Assembly (NCBI RefSeq): GCF_001042715.1
Contig: NZ_CP009687.1
Span: forward strand, 2,595,418-2,659,417
Source: Clostridium aceticum
Lineage (GTDB): Bacteria; Bacillota; Clostridia; Peptostreptococcales; Natronincolaceae
Length of the DNA: 64,000 bases
Direction of reading: 5' to 3'
Made by a program: the position numbers and the translations under genes
Shown here: piece after piece, positions 17,892-27,515 of the stretch
Numbering within the stretch: position 1 is the first letter of the stretch
Layout: each line of letters opens with the position of its first letter
The notes under the pieces: generated by a model
What the model saw: only the letters and a program-made list of their open reading frames with translations
Told to the model about the DNA's origin: nothing
Database searches by the model: none

Positions 17892-19492
17892 ATTTTCCCC
17901 TCCTTTGGCAAGGTAATCATAAAGGTCGTTCCTTCATACAGCTCAGTGGTAACCTTTATATCTCCTCCTAAGTTTTCCACTGTATTTTTTATTAAAGATA
18001 AACCAATTCCGCTGCTCAGTGCCTTTGTTGAAAAACCTCTTTCAAAAATACATGATATATTTTTCTCTGGAATACCTATGCCAGTATCCTTCACTGTGAT
18101 GGTGATCTCTTCTTTAGATTCTATCAAACTAACTTTAATAACCTTTTCTTCCTTCTCATTTAAACTAATAGCCTCCATAGAATTTTCTATAAGGTTCCCT
18201 AAAATTGTCACCAAAACACTGCTGGTAATTTTTCCTTTTTGTTTTTCAAGATAACTCTCTTTTGATATATCCATAACAATCCCTAATTCCTTGGCTCTAC
18301 TAATTTTTCCTAATAGCAGTCCAGCGATGGTAGTGTCTTTTATTTTTCCTATCACTAACGTCATGATTTGTTGCTGGTTTTTGTTTGTATCAATAATATA
18401 TCTTTTTACCTCTTCAAATTCCTCAATCTCTATTAATCCCAAGATAACATGTAATTTATTCATAAATTCATGGCTATTGGCCCTTAAGGCCTGTACAATT
18501 TGTTTTACGCCTGTAACTTCTTCTGCTAAACGAGTAATCATTGTCTTATCTCTAAAGGTTGCAATAGCTCCTACAATCTTCTCTCCACTTTTTATAGGAA
18601 CTCTATTACTTATAATGACAGTCTCCTTTAGCAGCTGTTCTCTATCATATTCAGCAACACCTGTTTTTAATACCTGAGGCAATCTAGTATTTGGAAGTAA
18701 TTTAGTGATTTTTTCTCCAATGATATCTTTTTCTGAAATATGAAGTAACTTTCTTGCAGAATCATTGATCAAAGTTATTTTTTCATCAGTATCAATCGCA
18801 ATAACCCCTTCATGAATAGCCTCTAACATTCCCTGCTTTTCAACATATAGTTTTGCAATTTCATCTGGTTCTAATCCAAACAGTTTATTTTTAATTTTGT
18901 TTGCCAAAAAAATTGCTCCTATTATTCCAAAAAATAATCCTACCAAAGAAGTTAAAATGGCTGTGATAATCCTTTGTTTCTTTATTTCTGCTATAGTTTG
19001 GGTAAGTGTTCCTACCATAACAAATCCAAGCTGCTGCTGATTTTCCTCGTCATAAATTGAGGCAAAAGCTCTTACAGCTGTTCCCATAGTGCCTGTAGCT
19101 TCAGATATATAGTTCTCTCCTGTCTTTACTACCCGAAGTTCATCTCCCCCAACAAATTTTTCTCCTAATCTTTGAGGATTGGGATGAGCATATCTAAAGC
19201 CCTCCATGTCTGCCACTACAATGATCTCAACCTGATTGGTATCCTCTAGTATTTTCTGTACAAATGGCTGTATAGGATTTTGATAATAATCGCCACTTTT
19301 CATTCCTTCTACTACATTTGGACTATTTGCTATTACCTTGGCAATATTCATTATGTTCATATTGATCTCCTGCTGCATACTTGATATAATCCATCTTGCA
19401 GTAAAGTAGGTAGTCGTATAAATAGAAATAATAGCGATGATTATAGTAAATATGGTTATTTGGGTCTGAAGTTTAAATTGCTTTTTTCTCAT
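17888..19492 (-). CDS. Sensor histidine kinase, CitA/DcuS/MalK type
   Basis: A 534-residue kinase with membrane segments at about 12-34 and 176-198 around a PDC/sCache-type sensor, which carries the carboxylate-sensor signature RYAHPNPQRLGEKFVGGD. A PAS domain follows (about 220-320), then a Spo0B-like dimerisation helix with phospho-acceptor His341 (RANSHEFMNKL), and an HATPase with DTGIGIP and GIGLSL. This is the standard layout of citrate, fumarate and malate sensors. Overlap with the regulator gene and the neighbouring malate genes point to malate as ligand, but citrate or another C4 acid is possible. Confidence 0.93.
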   Translation of the reverse strand: MRKKQFKLQTQITIFTIIIAIISIYTTTYFTARWIISSMQQEINMNIMNIAKVIANSPNVVEGMKSGDYYQNPIQPFVQKILEDTNQVEIIVVADMEGFRYAHPNPQRLGEKFVGGDELRVVKTGENYISEATGTMGTAVRAFASIYDEENQQQLGFVMVGTLTQTIAEIKKQRIITAILTSLVGLFFGIIGAIFLANKIKNKLFGLEPDEIAKLYVEKQGMLEAIHEGVIAIDTDEKITLINDSARKLLHISEKDIIGEKITKLLPNTRLPQVLKTGVAEYDREQLLKETVIISNRVPIKSGEKIVGAIATFRDKTMITRLAEEVTGVKQIVQALRANSHEFMNKLHVILGLIEIEEFEEVKRYIIDTNKNQQQIMTLVIGKIKDTTIAGLLLGKISRAKELGIVMDISKESYLEKQKGKITSSVLVTILGNLIENSMEAISLNEKEEKVIKVSLIESKEEITITVKDTGIGIPEKNISCIFERGFSTKALSSGIGLSLIKNTVENLGGDIKVTTELYEGTTFMITLPKEGKI

Positions 19493-20002
19493 GGAAGACT
19501 CCTCTTTTCTAGCAACAATAGGTAGGACAATAAGAAATTATTCCTTGTTTATCTATAGCTGCTATAGCTACTCCATTTATAATCTCCTAAATCTAGTATT
19601 CTCACCTTCACTGGATTCTGATGTATATATCTAATTACTATATAGAAATACTTGTCACTTTCTGCTACTTCACTTTTATGCCTATCTGAAATAAATGACT
19701 TTTTTCTCATACTTAATAAAAATCACCTCAGACTCATTCTACTATCACCTACTGTGACTGTCAACAAGAGTAAGCAGCCCCTAAAAACCCCCTATATTCT
19801 TCTTCTCATTTATTTGTCTTGGTATTTCCCTATCCCCACACATATGGCATTTTTGTACTACTCTTTTTTCTACTCATCTGCCTTGAAAACGCCATAATAA
19901 ATAGCTTAGTTTTAAAAAGATGCTTGCACTATTAGATAAGTTTGACGCCAAATTTAACGAATGATATGGATCTTTTAACAACGAGCTCTTTATATAATAG
20001 AA
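19493..20002. other. Intergenic region upstream of malate sensor operon
   Basis: AT-rich and without a convincing gene. It holds the promoter region of the kinase-regulator operon. An 81-codon plus-strand frame at 19652-19897 has no usable ribosome site and no recognisable content. Confidence 0.4.
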
Positions 20003-20028
20003 AAAAGCCGCATAAAATGCGGCTTTTA
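20003..20028 (-). terminator. Rho-independent terminator
   Basis: Stem AAAAGCCGCAT / ATGCGGCTTTT with a tiny AAA loop. It lies about 100 bp past the stop of the flavoprotein gene at 20128 and would end that minus-strand transcript. Confidence 0.88.
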
Positions 20029-20127
20029 GCATATGATGGGCTTTATAATGTCCTATCCTATTATCTATTCATTCCTAATCTTAAGATGATTGTTCCTTTT
20101 TAGCATCAATCTAAAGCAGAAAAACTA

Positions 20128-21930
20128 CTATTTTTTTGCTGCAGCACTTTCCCCTGCAATTCTTCCGAATACTGCTATGTCTGCTAATGCATTTCCGCCT
20201 AAACGGTTGGTACCGTGAATTCCACCTGTAACTTCACCAGCTGCATATAATCCTGGTATTACATTTCCATTTGTACCTAGAACCTGTGCACTTTCGTTGA
20301 TTTCAACACCACCCATAGTATGGTGAACTGTAGGAACACGTGCACCTGCATAAAATGGCGCAGTATCTAGTTTATCTGCAAATAATGTTCTTCCAAAGGC
20401 ATCTGGGCCACCTTTTTCTACTATCTTATTAAATTCATTTACTGCGTTAACAAGGTTAGCAGGATCTACACCAATCTTTTCTGCAAGCTCCTCAAGAGTG
20501 TCCCCTTTAAAAGCTCTACCTTGTGCAATAAGCTCATCAATTGACTCGTTGAAGTTATTTTTCTTATCTCCTGTTGGATAAGAGTGTTTATCAACGATTA
20601 CCCACATGTAAGCATCTTGCTGCTCCATTAATGCCTTTGTCATAACATCTCTTCTAGCACCCTCATCTACAAAACGATTACCATCTTTGTTAACAAAAAT
20701 ACGGTTTTCAACGCCTTGCTCTATATTTCCACTAAGGCTTCCTGTTACAGGGTCCCCCATTGGAAGTAATTGAATATGCTCTAGCCCTACAAAGTTAGCA
20801 TCAACAGCTTCAGCTAGTAGTAATCCATCTCCTGTTGCACCTGGATGATTAGTAGTTTTAATTTCAGTAAGAGTAGGCCAATTTTCGTTGTACTTGTCTC
20901 TCAGTTCAATGTTAGCACCAAAACCACCTGATGCAAGTACTACACCATTATTTGCATTAAGAATTACTTCTCCTTTTAAGCCTTTTGCCTTAACCCCTAC
21001 AACTTTTTCGTTTTCTACTATCAATTCAACTGCTTCAGTATCTAATAAAACTTCAATACCATCATTTTGGTTAATGTAGTTCTCATACGTATCTATAAAA
21101 CCAGTTCCTAGTGGTGAAGAAGGCTTATGAGCTCTTGGCCACAAACCGCCTAAAACAGTAAATACTTCATCGTTAAACTTCATACCCATGCTTTCAAGCC
21201 ATTCAACAGCAGGATATGCATTATCTGTTAATACTTTTATTAAAGAAGGATTTCCAACCTTATCGCCACCTTCATAGGTTTGCGTATAGTGTTTCTCAGG
21301 AGCATCTTCAATCCCTTGAGCAGTCTGTCTTGGAGAACCAGCAGCATTAAGGGCTCCTCCAGAAAGAATGGTATTTCCACCAAGTCTAGGCATTTTTTCG
21401 ATGACGATAACCTCTGCTCCATTTTGATGAGCAGATACTGCCGCTGCAAGACCTGCACCACCCCCACCAATTACAACAACATCTGTTGTGTATTCTACAG
21501 CTTCACCTGTAGCTTCTGCACTATCTCTTTTTACGCTTAAAGCATCAATGTCTCCATCTGCTAATTTAATCGCTTCTGTTACAGCAGCAATAATTGCATT
21601 ACTTGTAATTGTTGCACCAGATATAGCATCGACAGCTAAGGTTTGGTTTTCTACAATTGCTTTAGGTATTCTTTCTATTGCTGGATCTGTTATACCAGGA
21701 CTTTCCTTATGATCTAAAATGTTAACAGATTTAATTAGATTTTCATCAACTGTAACCTCTACTTCTATATCTCCATTGTGGCCAGCTGCAGATGCAACAT
21801 AAGTACCAGCTTTGAACATCGCTGACTCTGGTGATTCTGTAGTCTTAGACTGACAACCTACTACAGCTAGAACCAAAACTATACATAATAAAACAGAAAC
21901 CATTCTTTTAGATTTTAAAAATTTCATCAT
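20128..21930 (-). CDS. FMN- and FAD-containing fumarate reductase-like lipoprotein
   Basis: 600 residues. A lipoprotein signal ends in LAVVGC (lipid-modified Cys26). An FMN-binding domain at about 40-120 has DAISGAT, where Thr107 is the expected covalent FMN attachment site. A FAD_binding_2 dehydrogenase domain starts with VVVIGGGGAGLAAA and ends with PGLYAAGEVTGGIHG and RLGGNALADIAVFG. This two-flavin layout matches extracellular fumarate, urocanate and related enoate reductases, which use organic acids as electron acceptors. No cytochrome domain or electron-donating partner is adjacent. AGGAGG precedes the start. A large palindrome at 22079-22132 lies upstream and probably controls it. Confidence 0.92.
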   Translation of the reverse strand: MMKFLKSKRMVSVLLCIVLVLAVVGCQSKTTESPESAMFKAGTYVASAAGHNGDIEVEVTVDENLIKSVNILDHKESPGITDPAIERIPKAIVENQTLAVDAISGATITSNAIIAAVTEAIKLADGDIDALSVKRDSAEATGEAVEYTTDVVVIGGGGAGLAAAVSAHQNGAEVIVIEKMPRLGGNTILSGGALNAAGSPRQTAQGIEDAPEKHYTQTYEGGDKVGNPSLIKVLTDNAYPAVEWLESMGMKFNDEVFTVLGGLWPRAHKPSSPLGTGFIDTYENYINQNDGIEVLLDTEAVELIVENEKVVGVKAKGLKGEVILNANNGVVLASGGFGANIELRDKYNENWPTLTEIKTTNHPGATGDGLLLAEAVDANFVGLEHIQLLPMGDPVTGSLSGNIEQGVENRIFVNKDGNRFVDEGARRDVMTKALMEQQDAYMWVIVDKHSYPTGDKKNNFNESIDELIAQGRAFKGDTLEELAEKIGVDPANLVNAVNEFNKIVEKGGPDAFGRTLFADKLDTAPFYAGARVPTVHHTMGGVEINESAQVLGTNGNVIPGLYAAGEVTGGIHGTNRLGGNALADIAVFGRIAGESAAAKK

Positions 21931-22078
21931 GCTTTAATTCCTCCTCTGTCTTCTTTTTAAATTATTTACTCTTTAGTACTTGCCCATTTACTACCTATAA
22001 TTTTAAAAGATAGTACAAGTACGCCTTACTTTTTAACAATTTCACAAGGATTCAGCTACTAACCACCATGAAATCGTT

Positions 22079-22132
22079 ATATTCACAGAATACATTCAAT
22101 GAATATATTCACTGAATGTATTCTGTGAATAT
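22079..22132. promoter_or_regulatory. Composite palindromic operator upstream of the flavoprotein gene
   Basis: Perfect 20-bp arms (22079-22098 and 22113-22132) of sequence ATATTCACAGAATACATTCA and its complement, separated by 14 bp that themselves contain the palindrome TGAATATATTCA. The site lies about 150 bp upstream of the flavoprotein start. GAATATATTCA also occurs at 24927-24937 in front of the TetR-family gene at 25017. I infer a multi-dimer site for that regulator. Confidence 0.7.
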
Positions 22133-22774
22133 ATTCATTATATGTGATTGTTAATTGTTAGTCAATATATTTTTTACTATCTTTATTACTCTCTCGTAGA
22201 AAAACAAACTTTTTCCCTACTTAAGTTTTATAAAAACAGAAGAAATCAAACTATCCAAACGATTTTGGCAATACATATTGCCTGGATCTAAGCAAAAGTC
22301 CAACCCCTCAGCAAATTCGTAGGTTTTTGCACTGGCTGTTAAGCCAAATTAGTCAGGTTCACAAGAATATCATCATTGAATGAAAGGGAGTATCTGTGCT
22401 TAATATATAACTGATTTGGATCATTTACCGAAGAATATTTATCCAATTGTTAGTCGTTTGTTTATACCAAATTTAAGCAGCTAAATTAGTTTTTATGAAG
22501 CTTGATACTTTTCTTTTACAAATATATAATGAAGGTTGCTAGAAAGAAGAAAAATAGGTAGGAAGATGCTGATAGAGAGCGTCAAAAAGAATACCTCGGG
22601 GTTATTAAGCATTGCGAAAAATCCCTTTGCCTATCATCTTTTGTGAGAGCAAATGAAGGTGAGCCAGATAAAAAAAATAATTAAGTTGAAAAAATAAAGG
22701 AGAAGAGGAGCTGAGCTGTGGATTCTATAGTTTGTTAAACACATACACATATAAGACATAGAGAGGAAGATACG
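22133..22774. other. Intergenic region upstream of chemoreceptor gene
   Basis: No gene recognised. At 22267-22345 there is a run of short hairpins (GGCAAT/ATTGCC, GGCT/AGCC and a GCAAA-type stem). I could not match it to any riboswitch class. The chemoreceptor promoter must lie in the last ~200 bp. Confidence 0.35.
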
Positions 22775-24796
22775 ATGAAAAGTATGAAGACAAAGCTAAT
22801 TATTTATTTTTCTATTTTAATACTATCCATATCAGTTGTTTTAGGCTACATTTCGTTACGCACCGTCAGGCAGGCAGTTACCTCAGAGGTGGAAGAGGCA
22901 TTGGTATTGTTGGCAGAGGAGGGAAGTCGCTTAACTGCTACTAGGATGGAGGTGCACTATACATATCTAGAAGGGCTTGCCAGTAGAGAGCGCATAAGCA
23001 ATCCTGAGAGTGACTTGGAAACAAAAATAGCTATTTTGCTGGAGGAAGTGGAAAAGACAGAGAATTTTTTAAGAATTGGCATTTCAGATTTAAAGGGGAA
23101 TCTATATTTATCGGATTCCTATGGCATTAGGGGAAGCATTGTTGATGTATCAGAGAGAGAATACTATCATGATTCCTTGAGTGGAAAACGAGGCCTACTT
23201 CCCCCTGCTATTAGTGTAAATGTTGATGATCATGGTGCACTGATTGTGGTATATTCAGTCCCTGTGACCTATGAAAACAGCATCGTAGGAGTACTAGTGG
23301 CTGTAGCAGATGCCAATTTCCTTAATATTCTTTCTGATGATATGGGTTTTGGAGATCAAGGCTATGCCTATATCATTGATGGCAATGGTATAGTGATTGC
23401 CCATCCTAACAGAGATCGGGTAGTAAACCAGTTCAACCCAATCCTGGAGGTGGAAAGTAATAGGGAACTAACCTCTCTGGCGCATCAATTCCAGCAGATG
23501 CTTGAAGAAAAAAGAGGGGTAAACAGTTATTCCTTTGAGGGTAACGATATTTATGCTGGTTATGCAGGGGTGCAGGGTACCGATTGGATCATGGTAATCA
23601 CTGCTAATGAAGAGGAAGTGATGGATGCACTACCAAGACTCCAAAGAAATATTGCTCTCATGGTTTTCATCATCTTAATTATCAGTATTATAGTCTGTTA
23701 TCTTATCGGCTCCTCTATTACAAAACCTGTCATTGCCACAGTCAAGCATGGTGAGAAGATTGCAGCCCTAGATATTACTGAAGATGTTCCAGAGGTATTT
23801 TTAAGACGAAGAGATGAGATTGGAACCTTAGCCGCTGGCTTCCAGAACATCACAGATAACTTAAGAGAGTTTGTCCGACAGCTGGCAGATACCTCGCAAC
23901 TGGTGGCAGCTTCTTCTCAGCAGCTGACGGCCACCAGTCAACAGTCAGCTACAGCAGCGGAAGAGGTGGCAAGGACCATAGAGGAAATCGCAAGAGGTGC
24001 TACTGATCAAGCCAAGGATACTGAAATAGGGGTGTTACATATCAATGAATTAGGTGGATTGATCGAAAAGGACCAACAATATATTCAACAATTAAACCTA
24101 TCCACAGAAGAGGTGGATAATCTAAAAAATCAAGGATTTGAAATTCTAAAGGATTTAGTGGCAAAAACAAAGGTGAATAATGAGTCTACTAAGGAGATCT
24201 ATGCTATCATTGTTAATACCAATGATAGTGCAGAGAAGATTGAGATCGCCAGCCAGATGATTCGTAGCATTGCGGAACAAACCAACCTGTTAGCTTTGAA
24301 TGCAGCCATAGAGGCAGCCCGAGCTGGAGAAGCTGGTAGAGGTTTTGCAGTAGTGGCAGAGGAGATACGAAAGCTGGCAGAGCAATCTAATCAGTTTACT
24401 ACAGAAATAGCCAGTATCATTGAGGAGTTAACCAGCAAGACTACCCATGCGGTGACAACCATGCAGGAGGTAGAAAAAATTGTAGCCTCCCAGGGGGAAA
24501 GTGTGGAAATGACCAATAGAAAATTCGAAGGAATTGCCACTGCTATTGAAAAAATCAAAAAAGCTATTGATATAATTAACCAGTCCAGCAAAACCATGGC
24601 AGGGAAAAAGAATGAAATTGTTGGCATCATAGAAAATCTCTCAGCTATTTCAGAGGAAAACGCCGCTGGGACGGAGGAAGCTTCCGCTGCGGTGGAGGAG
24701 CAAACAGCCTCCATGGAGGAAATTGCTAATGCCAGCGAAGGTTTAGCAAAAATTGCAGAGGAAATGCAGAGGAATATCAATCAGTTCAAAATATAA
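22775..24796 (+). CDS. Methyl-accepting chemotaxis protein
   Basis: A 673-residue receptor. Membrane segments at about 8-27 and 289-311 flank a large dCache-type ligand domain ([20 protein letters not shown] is a typical Cache motif). HAMP follows, then a long MCP signalling domain with the conserved tip [19 protein letters not shown] and several Glu/Gln-rich methylation helices. It would bind an extracellular small molecule and signal to CheA/CheW, which are not in this window. It sits between the fumarate reductase-like gene and the TetR gene, which may be coincidence or may link taxis with the same acceptor. GAGGAAG precedes the ATG, and a terminator follows. Confidence 0.95.
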   Translation: MKSMKTKLIIYFSILILSISVVLGYISLRTVRQAVTSEVEEALVLLAEEGSRLTATRMEVHYTYLEGLASRERISNPESDLETKIAILLEEVEKTENFLRIGISDLKGNLYLSDSYGIRGSIVDVSEREYYHDSLSGKRGLLPPAISVNVDDHGALIVVYSVPVTYENSIVGVLVAVADANFLNILSDDMGFGDQGYAYIIDGNGIVIAHPNRDRVVNQFNPILEVESNRELTSLAHQFQQMLEEKRGVNSYSFEGNDIYAGYAGVQGTDWIMVITANEEEVMDALPRLQRNIALMVFIILIISIIVCYLIGSSITKPVIATVKHGEKIAALDITEDVPEVFLRRRDEIGTLAAGFQNITDNLREFVRQLADTSQLVAASSQQLTATSQQSATAAEEVARTIEEIARGATDQAKDTEIGVLHINELGGLIEKDQQYIQQLNLSTEEVDNLKNQGFEILKDLVAKTKVNNESTKEIYAIIVNTNDSAEKIEIASQMIRSIAEQTNLLALNAAIEAARAGEAGRGFAVVAEEIRKLAEQSNQFTTEIASIIEELTSKTTHAVTTMQEVEKIVASQGESVEMTNRKFEGIATAIEKIKKAIDIINQSSKTMAGKKNEIVGIIENLSAISEENAAGTEEASAAVEEQTASMEEIANASEGLAKIAEEMQRNINQFKI

Positions 24797-24813
24797 TATA
24801 ATATTATACTTTA

Positions 24814-24863
24814 GAAGAAAAAGGAATGTGCTATCATGCTTTAGTGCTTTCCTTTTTTTCTTC
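24814..24863 (+). terminator. Rho-independent terminator
   Basis: GAAGAAAAAGGAA pairs with TTCC, a T-run and CTTC, around a loop of about 22 bases. It lies 18 bp after the chemoreceptor stop. Confidence 0.65.
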
Positions 24864-24926
24864 CACCACCACTAAAATCAGGATAGTACTCTTAAAGAGG
24901 CATAAGGGTTTTATGAAGCTTATATA

Positions 24927-24979
24927 GAATATATTCAAAAGAGAAGTTAATTTACTTTAAGAAGTTTATTTGTTATAAT
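24927..24979 (+). promoter_or_regulatory. Promoter and putative operator of TetR gene
   Basis: TTTACT at 24951-24956 and TATAAT at 24974-24979 are separated by 17 bp, a good sigma-A promoter. The palindrome GAATATATTC at 24927-24936 lies 14 bp upstream of the -35 and equals the core of the large operator at 22079-22132, which suggests autoregulation. Confidence 0.6.
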
Positions 24980-25016
24980 TTTTTTATTAATGCAGTGAAG
25001 GACAGGAGGGAATATT

Positions 25017-25598
25017 ATGACAAAAACTAAGTTAACGAATAGACAAATTCAAGCTCTCAACACTCAAGAAAAAATATATCGAACTGCTGTTGAATTAATA
25101 GAAAAAAAAGGTTTTGAGAATATTACAGTGGAAGAAATCTGTAAAACATCAAATGTATCAGTAGGCTCTTTTTATAACTATTTCAAGTCAAAAAACGAAA
25201 TATTAGATAGGATCTTCAAATTAGCAGATGACTACTTCCTAAACGTTGTAGCTGCAAACATTAAGGGGGTAAATACGAGAGATAAGATAAATGAATTTTT
25301 TCTCTACTATGCTAATTATAACGTAGAGCGAGGTGTTGACTTCGTAAAGCAGCTATATACTTTTAAAAGTAATCTTTTTACAACAAAGGGTAGACATATA
25401 CAAGCTGTACTACAAACTATTATTGAAGAGGGACAAAAGAAAGGAGAACTCTCTACTAATATGGCACCAGAAGAAGCTGTAAGATTTTTATTTATTTCTG
25501 TACGGGGGATTGTTTATGATTGGAGTCTGCATGATGGACAATATGATCTTCCTGAGCATGTTACTAAATATGTAAGACTTTTAGTGAAAGTTTTGTAG
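25017..25598 (+). CDS. TetR/AcrR family regulator
   Basis: 193 residues. The N-terminal TetR DNA-binding domain is clear (IYRTAVELIEKKGFENITVE, then the recognition part VSVGSFYNYFKSKNEIL). The rest is an all-helical ligand-binding domain with no family-level signature that I recognise. GGACAGGAGGGAATATT precedes the ATG. The shared GAATATATTC palindrome in its own promoter and in the large site upstream of the flavoprotein gene suggests that it controls both genes. The effector might be the flavoenzyme's substrate. Confidence 0.92.
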   Translation: MTKTKLTNRQIQALNTQEKIYRTAVELIEKKGFENITVEEICKTSNVSVGSFYNYFKSKNEILDRIFKLADDYFLNVVAANIKGVNTRDKINEFFLYYANYNVERGVDFVKQLYTFKSNLFTTKGRHIQAVLQTIIEEGQKKGELSTNMAPEEAVRFLFISVRGIVYDWSLHDGQYDLPEHVTKYVRLLVKVL

Positions 25599-25655
25599 TA
25601 AGCATCAGCCCTTCTATCTTCCTATATAGAACAAATCTTCAAAACAAACGAAAAA

Positions 25656-25683
25656 AAAACCGTATAAGATACGGTCTTTTTAT
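25656..25683 (+). terminator. Rho-independent terminator
   Basis: A-run, stem ACCGTAT / ATACGGT with an AAG loop, then CTTTTT. It lies about 60 bp after the TetR stop. Confidence 0.88.
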
Positions 25684-25833
25684 CATGAATTTCACCATAG
25701 TGTCCTCTCAAGATTAAAGTATAGTCGCTGACTTTCAATATATTATATTGAAGCATAAAATTTATTGTTTTTCATAGCAACTTTACTTATAAAAGTATTG
25801 GATAATAGCAAGTAGCAATAAGCTACTACCCCA

Positions 25834-26322
25834 TTATTTATTTTGATGGATGGTAATGCTGTCTATACTACACTGAAGAAGAGTAATCAAATCCTTCGGT
25901 GCTATCTCAATTTGATAACCTATCTTCCCTGCACTTACAATTATTGTATCTAACACTTCACAAGAGCCATCCAGGACAGTCTTATACGGTTTTTTCATTC
26001 CTATAGGTGAACACCCTCCGCGAATATAACCTGTAACCTTATTGATGTCAGTAACCTTGATCATTTCAACAGCTTTCTCCCCTACTGCTCTTGCGGCTGC
26101 TTTTAAATCAAGCTCCGCAACAACGGGAATGATAAAAACATAATATTCTTTACTAACTGCTTGTGTAACAAGAGTTTTATAAACCTTTTCAACAGGTTGT
26201 CCTAGTTTAGCAGCAACAGACACCCCATCTACTAAGCCATCCCTGTTATTATAAGTGTATGTTTCATACAAAATTCCTGCTTTTTCTAGAATTCGCATAG
26301 CGTTTGTCTTTAAATTAGCCAA
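25834..26322 (-). CDS. ybaK: Cys-tRNA(Pro)/Cys-tRNA(Cys) deacylase, YbaK/EbsC family
   Basis: 162 residues, the usual length for YbaK. This family hydrolyses cysteine wrongly attached to tRNA-Pro. Matching features are KVYKTLVTQ near residue 45, the lysine-rich middle KAAARAVGEKAVEMI, the glycine loop GYIRGGCSPIGMKK, and VSAGKIGYQIEIAPKDLI at the end. The start is TTG at 26322, reading MANLKTNAMRILEKAG, preceded by GAGGGATAAACA. It is monocistronic, with a fragment of the dispersed repeat 60 bp upstream. Confidence 0.93.
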   Translation of the reverse strand: MANLKTNAMRILEKAGILYETYTYNNRDGLVDGVSVAAKLGQPVEKVYKTLVTQAVSKEYYVFIIPVVAELDLKAAARAVGEKAVEMIKVTDINKVTGYIRGGCSPIGMKKPYKTVLDGSCEVLDTIIVSAGKIGYQIEIAPKDLITLLQCSIDSITIHQNK

Positions 26323-26384
26323 TGTTTATCCCTCACTTAACCATTTTATCCTTTTGCACGCTACTCTTATATCTCATATTAAAA

Positions 26385-26460
26385 TCATGGACATTAACTT
26401 AATTCAACTATTTTCAATCCTTTTGAATTTATCATCCTAAGGATAGCAGTGTTATCATCC
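26385..26460 (+). repeat. MITE-like element, degenerate left half
   Basis: TCATGGACATTAACTTAATTC and then TTTATCATCCTAAGGATAGC correspond to the left end and half-hairpin of the ~120-bp family. The right half is lost. The rest of the gap up to 27013 is AT-rich and shows no gene or clear structure. Confidence 0.65.
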
Positions 26461-27013
26461 TTATCTATTCAAAATAAGCTACATGTAATTAATAACACCT
26501 AAACTTTATATTCTTTCACATTTTTATCTGATTTTTATACATAATTTACCTCACATGGTATTTTATTTTTAATTCTAACAAGTACTATGTAATTATATAT
26601 CATTCGTAAAAGTCGGTCAACGAAATCTACTAGTCTCCTACTTGTTTAAAAAATCCTTAAAAATATCTATATTCTCTTACATTTACCTGAAGTGGTACAG
26701 ACATGTATTTAAGGAGGAACTTAAGCAGTCCAAATAAGTTCTTTTCCTCTTTTTCATGTGTTCATCTATCTAAAGTGGTGCATACTAATTATAAGATTTT
26801 GTAGTTATAGAAATCTAATTAAGGTTAAGAATCCATATTTCTATATATAGTCTGGTTATATAAAAGTCTTCTTTTTAAAGGATTCATTAGTTGACTTTAT
26901 TAAGACCAACATTGGAAATTATAACTTACGAATATATCTTTTCATGTTTATAATTACCTATTTTGGCTATAGAAAGTTAGTACTATCTATCCTGCAAAGA
27001 AAGGGGTAATAAG

Positions 27014-27355
27014 ATGCCAGGAAAAATAGTTTCTGTGAATGAAATTATGCGTGCTATTTCATGCTTTAAAGCAGCTCATAAATATCTAGATGACCTACCT
27101 TATCATACTTTATATATCTACGAAGCCCTAAGCATATATGGTTTTGATAAAGCAAATAAATTAGTTATTGAAATTTTAAAGGAATATAGAACTATTGACT
27201 CTACAATGCAGTCAATAGAACTCCTGGATATTTCTCCAGAGTTCAATGGTAAAGCCTCAATGATTGGATATACTGCCAAACAAAATGTAGATTACTTCTT
27301 AGGTGTTCTAAATCAACTTAAAAAGGGAGAAGAAAAGTTTGCAAGTAAGCATTAA
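27014..27355 (+). CDS. Small protein of unknown function (113 aa)
   Basis: A 113-residue soluble, probably helical protein; I do not recognise a family. AAAGGGG lies 9 bp before the ATG, and the composition is like that of its neighbours, so it looks real. It has no signal sequence, membrane segment or metal motif. Its last codons (Lys-Phe-Ala-Ser-Lys-His-stop) lie within the left arm of a perfect 52-bp palindrome that doubles as a terminator. It is flanked by long non-coding stretches, so no functional context is available. Confidence 0.75.
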   Translation: MPGKIVSVNEIMRAISCFKAAHKYLDDLPYHTLYIYEALSIYGFDKANKLVIEILKEYRTIDSTMQSIELLDISPEFNGKASMIGYTAKQNVDYFLGVLNQLKKGEEKFASKH

Positions 27356-27392
27356 AAAAGGCTCCTAGGAGCCTTTTTTAATGCTTACTTGC
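27341..27392 (+). terminator. Perfect 52-bp palindrome acting as terminator
   Basis: Two 26-bp arms match perfectly with no spacer: 27341-27366 begins GCAAGTAAGCATTAAAAAAG, and 27367-27392 is its exact complement. The centre is GGCTCCTAGGAGCC followed by TTTTTT, a standard terminator core. The arms extend outwards to include the last four sense codons and the stop of the upstream gene. Confidence 0.9.
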
Positions 27393-27515
27393 AGCATCTT
27401 GTTATCGTTTTGCACTTTATACCGAGAGCTTATTTATTCCTATAGGCGGAAATTAAATTACTGAGATAAATTCCCCTCATCACTTTCTAACACATACTTA
27501 TTTTATACTTTTTAT

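Noticed and set aside
19652-19897. 81-codon plus-strand open frame upstream of the malate sensor gene
   Set aside because: It has no ribosome site, no recognisable content and an unlikely hydrophobic, Leu/Ser-rich composition typical of non-coding AT-rich DNA.
20128-21930. Cytochrome-linked flavocytochrome c
   Set aside because: There is no CxxCH haem motif in the protein or in an adjacent gene.
22133-22774. Cyclic di-GMP, glycine, SAM or cobalamin riboswitch upstream of the chemoreceptor
   Set aside because: I looked for the conserved core sequences of these classes on both strands and found none.
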